A stretch of DNA of 64,000 nucleotides from Streptomyces sp. NBC_01716. Its GTDB lineage: Bacteria > Actinomycetota > Actinomycetes > Streptomycetales > Streptomycetaceae. This document shows positions 52,416 to 61,280 of this stretch, one piece after another (position 1 is the stretch's first letter; each line of letters starts with the position of its first letter). Below the pieces are notes generated by a model. That model was given only the letters and a program-made list of their open reading frames with translations. It searched no databases and was not told where the DNA came from. The stretch covers positions 5,952,001 to 6,016,000 of the forward strand of contig NZ_CP109181.1 of assembly GCF_036248275.1 (NCBI RefSeq), given 5' to 3'. Both the position numbers and the translations under genes were made by a program.

Positions 52416-54647
52416 GTGGTGCCTACAGGGGACCGTCGGAACCCGAAAGATCCGGAAGTGCCGACTCTGACAGTGAGTTGGGCGTTCCGTAACGACGAGC
52501 GACGCACGGCACGCACCAGTCTGCCGGGCAACCCGCTCGCGCCGTCCGCCGCGCGCCGGTTCGTGCGCGCGGCGCTCGCCGAGTGGACGAGCCTCGGGCT
52601 GCTCACCGCCTGCGCCCTCTGCCAGGGCGAGGCGCGGTGCCCACCGGGTGAGCACAGCTCCGACGTGCTGGCCGACGACGCGGTGTTGATCGTCGACGAA
52701 CTGGTCACCAACGCCGTCGTGCACGCGGGCACCAACGTCGAACTGCTCTGCCGTCTGGAAGCGCCGCTGGAGCCGGCGGCCGAGGCACCCGACGCGACGC
52801 CCGGTCCTGACGGCGCGCCCGTCCCGCTGCCCGAGCCGGACGCGGACGCGGAGCGGGAGTCCGCCGCCCTCGTCATCGAGGTGTCCGACCACCACCCCGC
52901 CCGCTCCGTGCGCAGCGACGCGCACGGGCCTGCGGGCGGCGGCGCCCCCGACTACGGCCGTGGCCTCCAGCTCATCGCCGCCCTCGCGGAACGCTGGGGC
53001 ATCACGTACCGCACCGGCCTCAAGACCGTCTGGGCCCGGCTCCCGCTCGACGGGCCGGCCACCGAGGCCGCATCCGGCACCGACACGGCCGCCGGAGCCA
53101 ACGGGGTCGTCGGCGAACCCGCCCTGCGCCGCGGGCTGCGCGCCGCCGAGATCCTCGCCGCCGCACCGCACGGCATACCGCGCGAGGACCCGGACTGGAT
53201 CAGCCGGGGCGCCCTCTCCTTCCTCGCCGAAGCCTCCGACCTGCTCGCCGGCCAGCTCGACGAGGACTTGGTCGCCGCGCTCGCCGGGCAACTGCTCGTG
53301 CCCCGGCTCGCCGACTGGTGCGCGATCTGGCTCGACGGCGAGGGCGAAGGGCACGGCAGGGCGGGCACACCGCGGCTCGCCCGCGTCTGGCACGCCGACG
53401 AGTCCCGCATCGAACCGCTGCGCGCCCTTCTGGAGAAGGAGCCGCCGCGGCTGCTCGACCCCCGGCGCGGAGAGGACGGCGGGGGCGGCGGTACCGGCGG
53501 GCGTAACGTTCCTGTGCCCGTCCCCTGGCCCGGCTCGGGCCAGACCGGCGCGCACGACGGCGCGGCCGTCGCGTGCCGGCTCGTCGCCAACGGCCGCCCT
53601 CTCGGCACCCTCGTCCTCGGGCGGCGCCGGCTCGCCCGGATGCCCGACGAAGTGATCGCGCTCATCGAGGACTTCGCCCGCCGCGTCGCCCTCGCGATCG
53701 GCGCCGCCCGCCGCTACACCCGGCAGGCCACCATCAGCCGAATCCTGCAACGCAGCCTGCTGCCCAGCCAGGTCGCCCGGATCCCGGGCGTCGAGAGCCA
53801 CCTCGTGTACGAGCCCGCCGACGACGGCGTGGTCGGCGGCGACTTCTACGACGTCTTCCCCGCGCCGCCAGGCGGACGCTGGTGCTTCATGCTCGGCGAC
53901 GTCCAGGGCAGCGGCCCCGAGGCCGCCGTCGTCACCGGTCTCGCCCGGCCCTGGCTGCGGCTCCTCGCCCGCGAGGGGTACGGCGTCGGCGAGGTCCTCG
54001 ACCGGCTCAACCGGCTCCTGCTCGACGACGCGATGGAAGCCGCCGAAGCCGCCGCTCTGATGGTCGCCGTCGCGGGCGGGCAGGACCTGACGGGCGGGGA
54101 CGGCGCCCTCCCCGGACTCAGCGATCTCGGCCCGCTCAGTGACATGGGCGACATCCGTGACATCGGCGACATCGAGCAGAGCGCCGGGGACGGCGGGCGC
54201 GGCGGCGGACTCGCCGACGGCGGCCAGTCGCGCTTCCTCTCCCTCCTCTACGGAGAGCTCGCGCCGCTCCCCGGCACCGGCGGCGGCGCGCGCTGCACCC
54301 TCGCGAGCGCGGGCCACCCGCTGCCGCTGCTGCTGAAGCCCGACGGGACGGTGAGCGTGGCGGCGGAGCCGCAGCTGCTCCTCGGGGTCGACGAGAACGT
54401 CGCGTACGAGAGCCTCAGCTTCGACCTGGCGTCGGGGGACACGCTCCTGTGCGTCACCGACGGCGTCACCGAGCGCCGCTCGGGGCGGCTGCTCCTGGAC
54501 GACGACGACGGTCTCGCCGCGATCCTGGCGGGCTGCACGGGGTTGAGCGCGCAGGGTGTCGCCGAACGGATTCGACGCGCCGTGCACGACTTCGATCCGA
54601 GTCCGCCGTCGGACGATCTGGCGATGCTGGTGCTGCGCGCGGAGTAG
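52416..54647 (+). CDS. anti-sigma-type kinase / PP2C-like phosphatase fusion
   Basis: A 743-residue protein. An N-terminal HATPase of the anti-sigma (RsbW) class has DDAVLIVDELVTNAVVHAG (N box, about 88-106) and GRGLQLIAALAERWGITY (G2). A GAF-like segment (about 270-430) follows. The C-terminal SpoIIE/PP2C domain (about 440-740) opens RILQRSLLPSQVARIPGVES and has GGDFYDVFP, FMLGDVQGSGPEAAVVTGLA and SGDTLLCVTDGVTERR. A Gly/Asp-rich insert separates the last two. Start GTG 52416 or 52419, after AGGAG. Such proteins drive partner switching of anti-sigma antagonists. Confidence 0.9.
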   Translation: MVPTGDRRNPKDPEVPTLTVSWAFRNDERRTARTSLPGNPLAPSAARRFVRAALAEWTSLGLLTACALCQGEARCPPGEHSSDVLADDAVLIVDELVTNAVVHAGTNVELLCRLEAPLEPAAEAPDATPGPDGAPVPLPEPDADAERESAALVIEVSDHHPARSVRSDAHGPAGGGAPDYGRGLQLIAALAERWGITYRTGLKTVWARLPLDGPATEAASGTDTAAGANGVVGEPALRRGLRAAEILAAAPHGIPREDPDWISRGALSFLAEASDLLAGQLDEDLVAALAGQLLVPRLADWCAIWLDGEGEGHGRAGTPRLARVWHADESRIEPLRALLEKEPPRLLDPRRGEDGGGGGTGGRNVPVPVPWPGSGQTGAHDGAAVACRLVANGRPLGTLVLGRRRLARMPDEVIALIEDFARRVALAIGAARRYTRQATISRILQRSLLPSQVARIPGVESHLVYEPADDGVVGGDFYDVFPAPPGGRWCFMLGDVQGSGPEAAVVTGLARPWLRLLAREGYGVGEVLDRLNRLLLDDAMEAAEAAALMVAVAGGQDLTGGDGALPGLSDLGPLSDMGDIRDIGDIEQSAGDGGRGGGLADGGQSRFLSLLYGELAPLPGTGGGARCTLASAGHPLPLLLKPDGTVSVAAEPQLLLGVDENVAYESLSFDLASGDTLLCVTDGVTERRSGRLLLDDDDGLAAILAGCTGLSAQGVAERIRRAVHDFDPSPPSDDLAMLVLRAE

Positions 54648-54694
54648 TCCCGGCGTCCGGCGGGGACACCGCCGCCGTGCGGGACACTGGGGGC

Positions 54695-55927
54695 ATGCCT
54701 TCCGCTCTGCCCGACGGTGACCCCATGCCCGAGTCCGGCGCGCTGCCCGCGCACGCCCTGGAGGGTGCGGGGGACCGGCCGCTCGGCTTCTATCTGCACG
54801 TGCCGTACTGCGCCACCCGCTGCGGCTACTGCGACTTCAACACCTACACCGCGACGGAGCTGCGCGGCTCGGGCGGCGTCCTGGCGTCCCGCGACAACTA
54901 CGCCGACACCCTGACCGACGAGATCCGGCTCGCCCGCAAGGTCCTCGGCGACGACTCCCGGCCCGTCCGCACCGTCTTCGTCGGCGGCGGTACGCCCACG
55001 CTGCTCGCCGCGTCCGACCTCGTACGGATGCTGGGCGCCGTACGCGACGAGTTCGGCCTCGCGGACGACGCCGAGGTCACCACCGAGGCGAACCCGGAGT
55101 CCGTCGGCCCCGAGTACCTCGCGGAGCTCCGCGCGGGCGGCTTCAACCGGATCTCCTTCGGTATGCAGAGCGCGAAGCGGCACGTGCTCCAGGTCCTCGA
55201 CCGCACGCACACCCCCGGACGGCCCGAGGCGTGCGTCGCGGAGGCCCACGCGGCCGGGTTCGACCATGTGAACCTCGACCTGATCTACGGCACGCCCGGG
55301 GAGACCGACGACGACTGGCGCGATTCGCTGGCGGCGGCGGTGGGGGCGGGGCCCGACCATGTGTCGGCGTACGCGCTCATCGTCGAGGAGGGCACGGGGC
55401 TCGCCCGCCGGATCCGCCGGGGCGAGATCCCCATGACCGACGACGACGAGCACGCGGACCGGTACCTGATCGCGGACGAGACGCTGGCGGCGGCCGGGTT
55501 CTCCTGGTACGAGGTCTCCAACTGGGCCACCACGCCGGCCGGCCGCTGCCTGCACAACGAGCTGTACTGGCGCGGGGCGGACTGGTGGGGCGCGGGTCCC
55601 GGCGCCCACAGCCACGTGGGCGGGGTCCGGTGGTGGAACGTGAAGCACCCGGGGGCGTACGCGGCGGCGCTGGCGGAGGGGCGGTCGCCGGGGGCGGGCC
55701 GGGAGCTCCTCACGGCGGAGGACCGGCGCGTGGAGCGCATCCTGCTGGAGCTGCGGCTGTCGGAGGGCGTGGAGCTGTCCCTGCTGCGGCCTGCGGGGCT
55801 GGCGGCTGCGGGGCGGGCGCTGGGCGAGGGGCTGCTGTCGGCGGGGCCGTACGGGGAAGGGCGGGCGGTGCTGACGCTGCGGGGGAGGTTGCTGGCGGAC
55901 GCGGTGGTGCGGGATCTGGTGGATTGA
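54695..55927 (+). CDS. hemW: HemW-like radical SAM protein
   Basis: A 410-residue radical SAM protein. The cluster site is HVPYCATRCGYCDFNTYTAT (CxxxCxxC), followed by FVGGGTPTLL, TTEANPESV, FNRISFGMQSAKRHVLQVLD and NLDLIYGTPGETDDDW. The C-terminal HemW domain has EVSNWATTPAGRCLHNELYW and GPGAHSH. HemW is a haem chaperone, often misnamed as coproporphyrinogen oxidase. ATG 54695. It is followed by a 302-base gap with no gene. Confidence 0.94.
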   Translation: MPSALPDGDPMPESGALPAHALEGAGDRPLGFYLHVPYCATRCGYCDFNTYTATELRGSGGVLASRDNYADTLTDEIRLARKVLGDDSRPVRTVFVGGGTPTLLAASDLVRMLGAVRDEFGLADDAEVTTEANPESVGPEYLAELRAGGFNRISFGMQSAKRHVLQVLDRTHTPGRPEACVAEAHAAGFDHVNLDLIYGTPGETDDDWRDSLAAAVGAGPDHVSAYALIVEEGTGLARRIRRGEIPMTDDDEHADRYLIADETLAAAGFSWYEVSNWATTPAGRCLHNELYWRGADWWGAGPGAHSHVGGVRWWNVKHPGAYAAALAEGRSPGAGRELLTAEDRRVERILLELRLSEGVELSLLRPAGLAAAGRALGEGLLSAGPYGEGRAVLTLRGRLLADAVVRDLVD

Positions 55928-56229
55928 GGGGGGTGCCGTCCGGCGGTTCGCGGGGTTGTTGGGTTGCGGGTTCGTTGCCGGGGGCGGGGGTCGGGGCCTC
56001 CGGAGGGGTATGTCCGGACGGCGTGATTTACGGCGCGTGCCCCGTTCGTTGGACCCGATGTGCCCCTGTTGTTCACGCGCCACAAATCAGCCTGAGTGTC
56101 CGAACACACCCCTCCTGCGACCCCGCCCCCCTCAGGCCGTCGCGTGGCGCTGTTCAAGCCCCGTACCGGCACCCGGACACCGACCCGCACCACCGACCCC
56201 GCCGGAGGCGACCCCAGACCCGCAAACCG
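55928..56229. other. 302-base convergent gap with a G-rich segment
   Basis: No coding sequence is supported. The plus strand is strongly G-rich at first: five Gs, C, five Gs, TC, four Gs, eight bases, four Gs (55980-56008), a possible G-quadruplex. The latter half is C-rich. I see no hairpin of normal terminator type. Confidence 0.55.
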
Positions 56230-57054
56230 CTACTCGCGCGGGGGGTCCGTCACGAAGTCGATCAACTCCTCCACCCGGCCCAGCAGCGCCGGTTCCAGGT
56301 CCCGGTAGCTTCGGACCGAGGACAGGATTCGCTGCCACGCCGCACCGGTGTTTTCCGGCCAGCCCAGGGACCGGCACACCCCCGTCTTCCAGTCCTGGCC
56401 GCGCGGAATCGTCGGCCAGGCCGCGATGCCCACCGAGGACGGCTTCACCGCCTCCCAGACGTCGATGTACGGGTGCCCCACGACCAGTACGTCGTCCCCG
56501 GTGACCTGCTCCGCCAGGCGGGACTCCTTGGAGCCGGGCACCAGGTGGTCCACCAGGACGCCGAGCCGCGCGTCAGGTGCCGGGGCGAACTCCGCGACGA
56601 TCGCCGGGAGGTCGTCGATGCCCTCCAGATACTCCACGACCACGCCCTCTATACGGAGGTCGTCGCCCCAGACCCGCTCGACCAGTTCCGCGTCGTGCCG
56701 CCCTTCTACGTAGATACGCCCCGCACGGGCGACCCGCGCCCGCGCGCCGGGGACGGCTACCGAGCCGGAGGCCGTGCGGGTGGGCCGGGCCGGGCCGCCG
56801 GCGGTTGGCCGGACCAGGGTGACGGCCTGGCCTTCGAGCAGGAACCCGCGCGCCACCAGCGGGAACACCCGGTGCTTGCCGAAGCGGTCCTCCAGGGTGA
56901 CCGTCGGCCCCTCGGCCGTCTTCTCGCAGCGGATCACCGCGCCGCAGAAGCCCGTCGACACCTCCTCGACCACCAGATCCGGCTCGGCGGGCACCTCCGG
57001 CACCGGCTTCGAGCGCTTCCAGGGCGGGGTCAGATCGGGGCTGTAGCTGCGCAT
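56230..57054 (-). CDS. DUF3097 domain protein
   Basis: A 274-residue protein of the actinobacterial DUF3097 family. It begins MRSYSPDLTPPWKRSK, with FCGAVIRCEK, VTLEDRFGKHRVFPLVARGF, YVEGRHDAELVERVWGDDLR and VLVDHLVPGSKESRLAEQVT. The second half resembles Toprim-like alpha/beta units (EGRHD, LVDHLVPGSKE). Function not known to me. Start ATG 57054; the next gene upstream on the same strand begins 20 bases beyond it. Confidence 0.85.
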   Translation of the reverse strand: MRSYSPDLTPPWKRSKPVPEVPAEPDLVVEEVSTGFCGAVIRCEKTAEGPTVTLEDRFGKHRVFPLVARGFLLEGQAVTLVRPTAGGPARPTRTASGSVAVPGARARVARAGRIYVEGRHDAELVERVWGDDLRIEGVVVEYLEGIDDLPAIVAEFAPAPDARLGVLVDHLVPGSKESRLAEQVTGDDVLVVGHPYIDVWEAVKPSSVGIAAWPTIPRGQDWKTGVCRSLGWPENTGAAWQRILSSVRSYRDLEPALLGRVEELIDFVTDPPRE

Positions 57055-57073
57055 CCCCAGACGATATCCGGGC

Positions 57074-57793
57074 TCACGCCGTGCCGAAACGTGCGGCGAG
57101 CGCGCCCCGCTGGGCCCGTACGAACGCCGCGTCGACGGCCGCGCCATGGCCGGGAACGTACACCGCGTCCCCGCCGCCCAGCGCCAGCAGCCGATCGAGG
57201 GCGGCAGGCCAGCGGGCGGGAATCGCGTCGTCGCCCGCCTGGGGTTCGCCCGACTCCTCGACCAGGTCGCCGCAGAAGACGATCTCCCGGTCGCCCGGGA
57301 CGAGCAGGGCCAGATCGTGCCCGGAGTGCCCGGGGCCGACATTGGCGAGAAGTACCTGTCGCCCGCCGAGATCGAGCGTCCACTCGCCCGTTACGGGATG
57401 GTCCGGCACCACCAGTACGTCCACCGCCGTCGCGGCTTCGGAGGCGGGTACGCCGTGCCGTACGGCCGTGGCGCGCAGGCTCTCCCGGTCGCGGAGCAGC
57501 AGCTCGCCCAGGCCGACCGCCCCGTAGATCTCCGCCCCCGAGAAGGCCGCCGTGCCCAGGACGTGGTCGAAGTGGGGATGACTGAGCGCGATATGGGTGA
57601 CGCGCCTGCCGCACAGCGCTTGCGCCTGCGCGCGGATCTCCGAGCCCTCGCGGAGCGTCGAGCCCGTGTCGTACAGAAGGACGGCGTCCGCGCCCACGAC
57701 AAGCCCGACCGTCGCATCCCAGCCAGGCAGCCGCCGTCTGCCGACCCCCGGAGCCAGTCGTTCCCAGCCGTGCTCTTCCCAACGGACGTCCAT
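57074..57793 (-). CDS. MBL-fold metallohydrolase
   Basis: A 239-residue metallo-beta-lactamase-fold enzyme: VLLYDTGSTL, ALSHPHFDHVLGTAAFSG (HxHxDH), GPGHSGHDLALLVPGDRE, VFCGDLVEESGEP and YVPGHGAAVDAAF hold the metal ligands in order. It is close to other small hydrolases of the glyoxalase II-like class, substrate unknown. Its stop is 20 bases before the DUF3097 start, so the two are co-transcribed. ATG 57793 is divergent from hrcA. Confidence 0.88.
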   Translation of the reverse strand: MDVRWEEHGWERLAPGVGRRRLPGWDATVGLVVGADAVLLYDTGSTLREGSEIRAQAQALCGRRVTHIALSHPHFDHVLGTAAFSGAEIYGAVGLGELLLRDRESLRATAVRHGVPASEAATAVDVLVVPDHPVTGEWTLDLGGRQVLLANVGPGHSGHDLALLVPGDREIVFCGDLVEESGEPQAGDDAIPARWPAALDRLLALGGGDAVYVPGHGAAVDAAFVRAQRGALAARFGTA

Positions 57794-57849
57794 ACGGCGA
57801 CGCTATCGGTGGGGCGGGCGGTGCCGCGCGGTAGCGTGACCGGTCGGCC

Positions 57850-57880
57850 TTGCTAGGGGCGTACCTCACGGCCGTACACT
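57850..57880 (+). promoter_or_regulatory. hrcA-dnaJ promoter
   Basis: TTGCTA (57850-57855) and TACACT (57875-57880), spacer 19. Transcription would start near 57887, just before the CIRCE operator. Confidence 0.5.
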
Positions 57881-57893
57881 GGCCCGGGGAATG

Positions 57894-57920
57894 CTGGCAC
57901 TCCCGCGCATCGAGTGCCAA
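57894..57920. promoter_or_regulatory. CIRCE operator for HrcA
   Basis: CTGGCACTC-N9-GAGTGCCAA, matching the CIRCE consensus (TTAGCACTC-N9-GAGTGCTAA) closely. It lies 37 bases before hrcA, so HrcA represses its own operon until heat shock removes it. Confidence 0.9.
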
Positions 57921-57956
57921 GCCGGATCCGAGGAACCAGAGCTGGAGGTGTGCGCG

Positions 57957-58973
57957 ATGCTGAGCGAACGCAGGCTTGAGGTGCTGCGCGCCATCGTCCA
58001 GGACTATGTCGGCACCGAGGAGCCCGTCGGCTCCAAGGCGCTCACCGAGCGGCACAAGCTCGGTGTCTCCCCGGCCACCGTCCGTAACGACATGGCGGTG
58101 CTGGAGGACGAGGGCTTCATCGCCCAGCCCCACACCAGTGCGGGGCGTATTCCGACGGACAAGGGCTACCGGCTCTTCGTCGACCGGCTGGCGGGCGTCA
58201 AGCCGCTCTCGGCGCCGGAGCGCAGGGCCATCCAGAACTTTCTCGACAGTGCCGTCGATCTGGACGACGTGGTGGGCCGTACGGTGCGGCTGCTCGCGCA
58301 GCTGACCCGGCAGGTCGCGGTCGTGCAGTACCCCTCGCTGACCCGCTCGACGGTGCGGCATGTGGAACTGCTCTCGCTGGCCCCCGCGCGGCTGATGCTG
58401 GTTCTGATCACCGACACCGGCCGGGTCGAGCAGCGCATGATCGACTGTCCGGTGCCGTTCGGCGACACGTCGCTGGCGGACCTGCGGGCCCGGCTCAACG
58501 CCCGGGTCGTGGGGCGCCGGTTCTCCGACGTGCCGCTGCTGGTGCAGGAGTTGCCCGACTCCTTCGACCTGGAGGACCGGGGCACGGTGTCCACGGTCCT
58601 CGCGACGCTTCTGGAGACGCTGGTCGAGGAGACCGAGGAGCGGCTGATGATCGGCGGCACCGCCAATCTGACGCGCTTCGGGCACGACTTCCCCCTGACA
58701 ATCCGGCCTGTGCTGGAGGCACTTGAGGAGCAGGTCGTGCTCCTCAGGCTCCTCGGCGAGGCCGAGGACTCAGGCATGACCGTACGAATCGGGCACGAGA
58801 ACGCCCACGAGGGCCTCAACTCCACGTCCGTCGTCGCGGTCGGCTACGGTTCGGGCGACGAGGCAGTCGCCAAACTCGGCGTGGTCGGACCGACCCGCAT
58901 GGACTACCCCGGAACGATGGGAGCGGTACGCGCAGTGGCACGTTACGTCGGACAGATCCTGGCGGAGTCGTAA
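57957..58973 (+). CDS. hrcA: heat-inducible transcription repressor HrcA
   Basis: A 338-residue HrcA. The winged helix N terminus has RRLEVLRAIVQDYVGTEEPV, GVSPATVRNDMAVLEDEGFI and HTSAGRIPTDKGYRLFVDRL. A GAF-like domain and the dimerisation insert follow. It starts at ATG 57957 after GGAGGTG. It binds CIRCE at 57894 and needs GroEL to fold in other bacteria. The dnaJ start follows its stop with no gap. Confidence 0.95.
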   Translation: MLSERRLEVLRAIVQDYVGTEEPVGSKALTERHKLGVSPATVRNDMAVLEDEGFIAQPHTSAGRIPTDKGYRLFVDRLAGVKPLSAPERRAIQNFLDSAVDLDDVVGRTVRLLAQLTRQVAVVQYPSLTRSTVRHVELLSLAPARLMLVLITDTGRVEQRMIDCPVPFGDTSLADLRARLNARVVGRRFSDVPLLVQELPDSFDLEDRGTVSTVLATLLETLVEETEERLMIGGTANLTRFGHDFPLTIRPVLEALEEQVVLLRLLGEAEDSGMTVRIGHENAHEGLNSTSVVAVGYGSGDEAVAKLGVVGPTRMDYPGTMGAVRAVARYVGQILAES

Positions 58974-60107
58974 GTGGCCACGGACTACTACGCCGTACTC
59001 GGCGTACGCCGCGACGCATCACAGGACGAGATCAAGAAGGCATTCCGCAGGCTCGCCCGCGAGCTGCACCCGGATGTCAATCCCGATCCCAAGACGCAGG
59101 AGCGCTTCAAGGAGATCAACGCCGCGTACGAGGTGTTGTCGGACCCGCAGAAGAAGCAGGTCTACGACCTCGGCGGCGACCCGCTCTCGCAGGCGGGCGG
59201 CGGTGCCGGCGGCTTCGGTGCCGGTGGCTTCGGCAACTTCTCGGACATCATGGACGCGTTCTTCGGGACGTCGCAGCAGCGTGGGCCGAGGTCGCGGACG
59301 CGGCGCGGCCAGGACGCGATGATCCGGCTGGAGATCGACCTCAACGAGGCCGCCTTCGGTACGACGAAGGACATCCAGGTAGACACGGCGGTCGTCTGTA
59401 CGACCTGCTCGGGCGAGGGCGCCGCACCCGGCACCTCCGCGCAGACCTGTGACATGTGCCGCGGTCGCGGTGAGGTCTCGCAGGTCACGCGGTCCTTCCT
59501 GGGCCAGGTCATGACCTCGCGGCCGTGCCCGCAGTGCCAGGGCTTCGGTACGGTCGTGCCGACCCCCTGCCCCGAGTGCGCGGGCGACGGCCGTATCCGC
59601 TCGCGCCGCACGCTCACGGTCAAGATCCCCGCGGGCGTCGACAACGGCACCCGTATCCAGCTCTCGGGTGAGGGCGAGGTCGGGCCAGGTGGCGGTCCGG
59701 CGGGCGATCTGTACGTCGAGATCCATGAGCTGCCGCACACGGTGTTCCAGCGCCGCGGCGACGATCTGCACTGCACGGTCACCATCCCGATGACCGCGGC
59801 GTCCCTGGGCACCCAGTGCCCGCTGGAGACGCTGGACGGGGTCGAGGACATCGACGTACGGCCGGGCACCCAGTCCGGCCAGTCGATCCCGCTCCACGGC
59901 CGTGGCATCACGCATCTGCGCGGCGGTGGCCGGGGCGACCTGATCGTCCATGTCGAGGTCATGACCCCGGCGAAACTCGACCCGGAGCAGGAGCGGTTGC
60001 TGCGGGAGCTGGCGAAGCTCAGGGGCGAGGAACGGCCCACCGGCCAGTTCCAACCGGGACAGCAGGGCCTCTTCTCCCGGCTGAAGGACGCGTTCAACGG
60101 TCGTTAG
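58974..60107 (+). CDS. dnaJ: chaperone DnaJ (DnaJ2)
   Basis: A 377-residue DnaJ cochaperone of DnaK. The J domain has YYAVLGVRRDASQDEIKKAF and the HPD triad in RELHPDVNP. A Gly-rich segment follows, then four CxxCxGxG-type zinc motifs (CTTCSGEG, CDMCRGRG, CPQCQGFG, CPECAGDG), the peptide-binding barrels and a C-terminal tail. GTG 58974 directly follows hrcA, so it shares CIRCE control. This is the second, HrcA-linked DnaJ of actinobacteria. Confidence 0.95.
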   Translation: MATDYYAVLGVRRDASQDEIKKAFRRLARELHPDVNPDPKTQERFKEINAAYEVLSDPQKKQVYDLGGDPLSQAGGGAGGFGAGGFGNFSDIMDAFFGTSQQRGPRSRTRRGQDAMIRLEIDLNEAAFGTTKDIQVDTAVVCTTCSGEGAAPGTSAQTCDMCRGRGEVSQVTRSFLGQVMTSRPCPQCQGFGTVVPTPCPECAGDGRIRSRRTLTVKIPAGVDNGTRIQLSGEGEVGPGGGPAGDLYVEIHELPHTVFQRRGDDLHCTVTIPMTAASLGTQCPLETLDGVEDIDVRPGTQSGQSIPLHGRGITHLRGGGRGDLIVHVEVMTPAKLDPEQERLLRELAKLRGEERPTGQFQPGQQGLFSRLKDAFNGR

Positions 60108-60114
60108 ACCGTCC

Positions 60115-60160
60115 CCTCGGCCGCCGGAGGGCCTGCTCAGGGCCCCTCTGGCGGCCGAGG
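60115..60160 (+). terminator. terminator after dnaJ
   Basis: A long stem of CCTCGGCCGCCGGAGGG with CCCTCTGGCGGCCGAGG-type arms (60115-60131 with 60144-60160), eight bases past the dnaJ stop. Confidence 0.85.
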
Positions 60161-60206
60161 ACGAACCGGCACCGAGGCTCCACGGCCGACATGGCACCAT
60201 GCGTGC

Positions 60207-61280
60207 ATGTCCTCCGTGTTGACCGATCTCTGCCGGTATCCGATCGTGCAGGCGCCCATGGCCGGCGGCGCGTCCGGCCCGCAGCTGGTCGCGGCCGTCG
60301 GGGACGCCGGCGGACTCGGATTCCTCGCCGCCGGTTACAAGACCGCCGACGGGATGTACGAAGAGGTCAAGCAGCTCCGGGGGCTCAGCTCGGCCCCGTT
60401 CGGGATCAATCTGTTCATGCCGCAGCCGCATCACGACGACCACGCCGCCGTGGATCTCTACCGCGAACAGCTGGCCGGTGAGGCGACCTGGTACGAGACG
60501 CCGCTCGGCGACCCCGACGCGGGCGGCGACGACGGGTACGAGGCCAAGCTCGCGATACTGCTCGACGATCCCGTCCCCGTCGTGTCGTTCACCTTCGGCT
60601 GCCCCACGCCCACCACCCTCGACGCTTTCACCCGCGTCGGCACCCTCACCGTCGTCACGGTGACCACACCAGAGGAGGCCCAGACCGCCCAGTGGTCGGG
60701 CGCCGACGTCGTCTGCGTCCAGGGCATCGAGGCGGGCGGCCATCAGGGCACGCACCGCGACGACCCCGCCACCGACGGCGCGGGCATCGGGCTGCTGTCG
60801 CTCGTGACGCAGGTACGGGACTCCGTACGGCTCCCGGTCATCGCGGCCGGCGGACTCATGCGCGGCGGCCAGATCGCCGCCGTACTGGCCGCGGGCGCCG
60901 ACGCCGCGCAGTTCGGCACCGCCTTCCTCGTCTGCCCGGAGTCCGGCGCCCACGCGCTCCACAAGCAGGCCATGACCAACCCGCTGTTCACCCGCACCGA
61001 ACTCACCCGCGCCTTCTCCGGCCGGCCCGCGCGCGGTCTCGTCAACCGCTTCATGCGCGAACACGGCCCGTACGCCCCGCCCGCGTACCCGGAGGTGCAC
61101 CACCTGACCGCCGGACTGCGCAGGGCCGCCGCCAAGGTCGGCGACCCCCAGGGCATGGCCCTGTGGGCCGGCCAGGGCCACCGGATGGCCCGCGCTCTGC
61201 CCGCCGGGCAGCTCGTCGAGGTCCTCGCCGACGAACTCGAAGCCACCCGCGCCTCGTTGACCCTGGGGAACGCCTCATGA
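60207..61280 (+). CDS. nitronate monooxygenase (2-nitropropane dioxygenase family)
   Basis: A 357-residue FMN-dependent TIM-barrel enzyme: YPIVQAPMAGGASGPQLVAA, FGINLFMPQPHH, VSFTFGCPTP, VCVQGIEAGGHQGTH (the conserved EAGGH), PVIAAGGLMRGGQIAAVLAA and ADAAQFGTAFLVCPES. It oxidises nitronates such as propionate-3-nitronate and protects against them. ATG 60207. The stop overlaps the rsmE start (ATGA at 61277). Confidence 0.92.
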   Translation: MSSVLTDLCRYPIVQAPMAGGASGPQLVAAVGDAGGLGFLAAGYKTADGMYEEVKQLRGLSSAPFGINLFMPQPHHDDHAAVDLYREQLAGEATWYETPLGDPDAGGDDGYEAKLAILLDDPVPVVSFTFGCPTPTTLDAFTRVGTLTVVTVTTPEEAQTAQWSGADVVCVQGIEAGGHQGTHRDDPATDGAGIGLLSLVTQVRDSVRLPVIAAGGLMRGGQIAAVLAAGADAAQFGTAFLVCPESGAHALHKQAMTNPLFTRTELTRAFSGRPARGLVNRFMREHGPYAPPAYPEVHHLTAGLRRAAAKVGDPQGMALWAGQGHRMARALPAGQLVEVLADELEATRASLTLGNAS

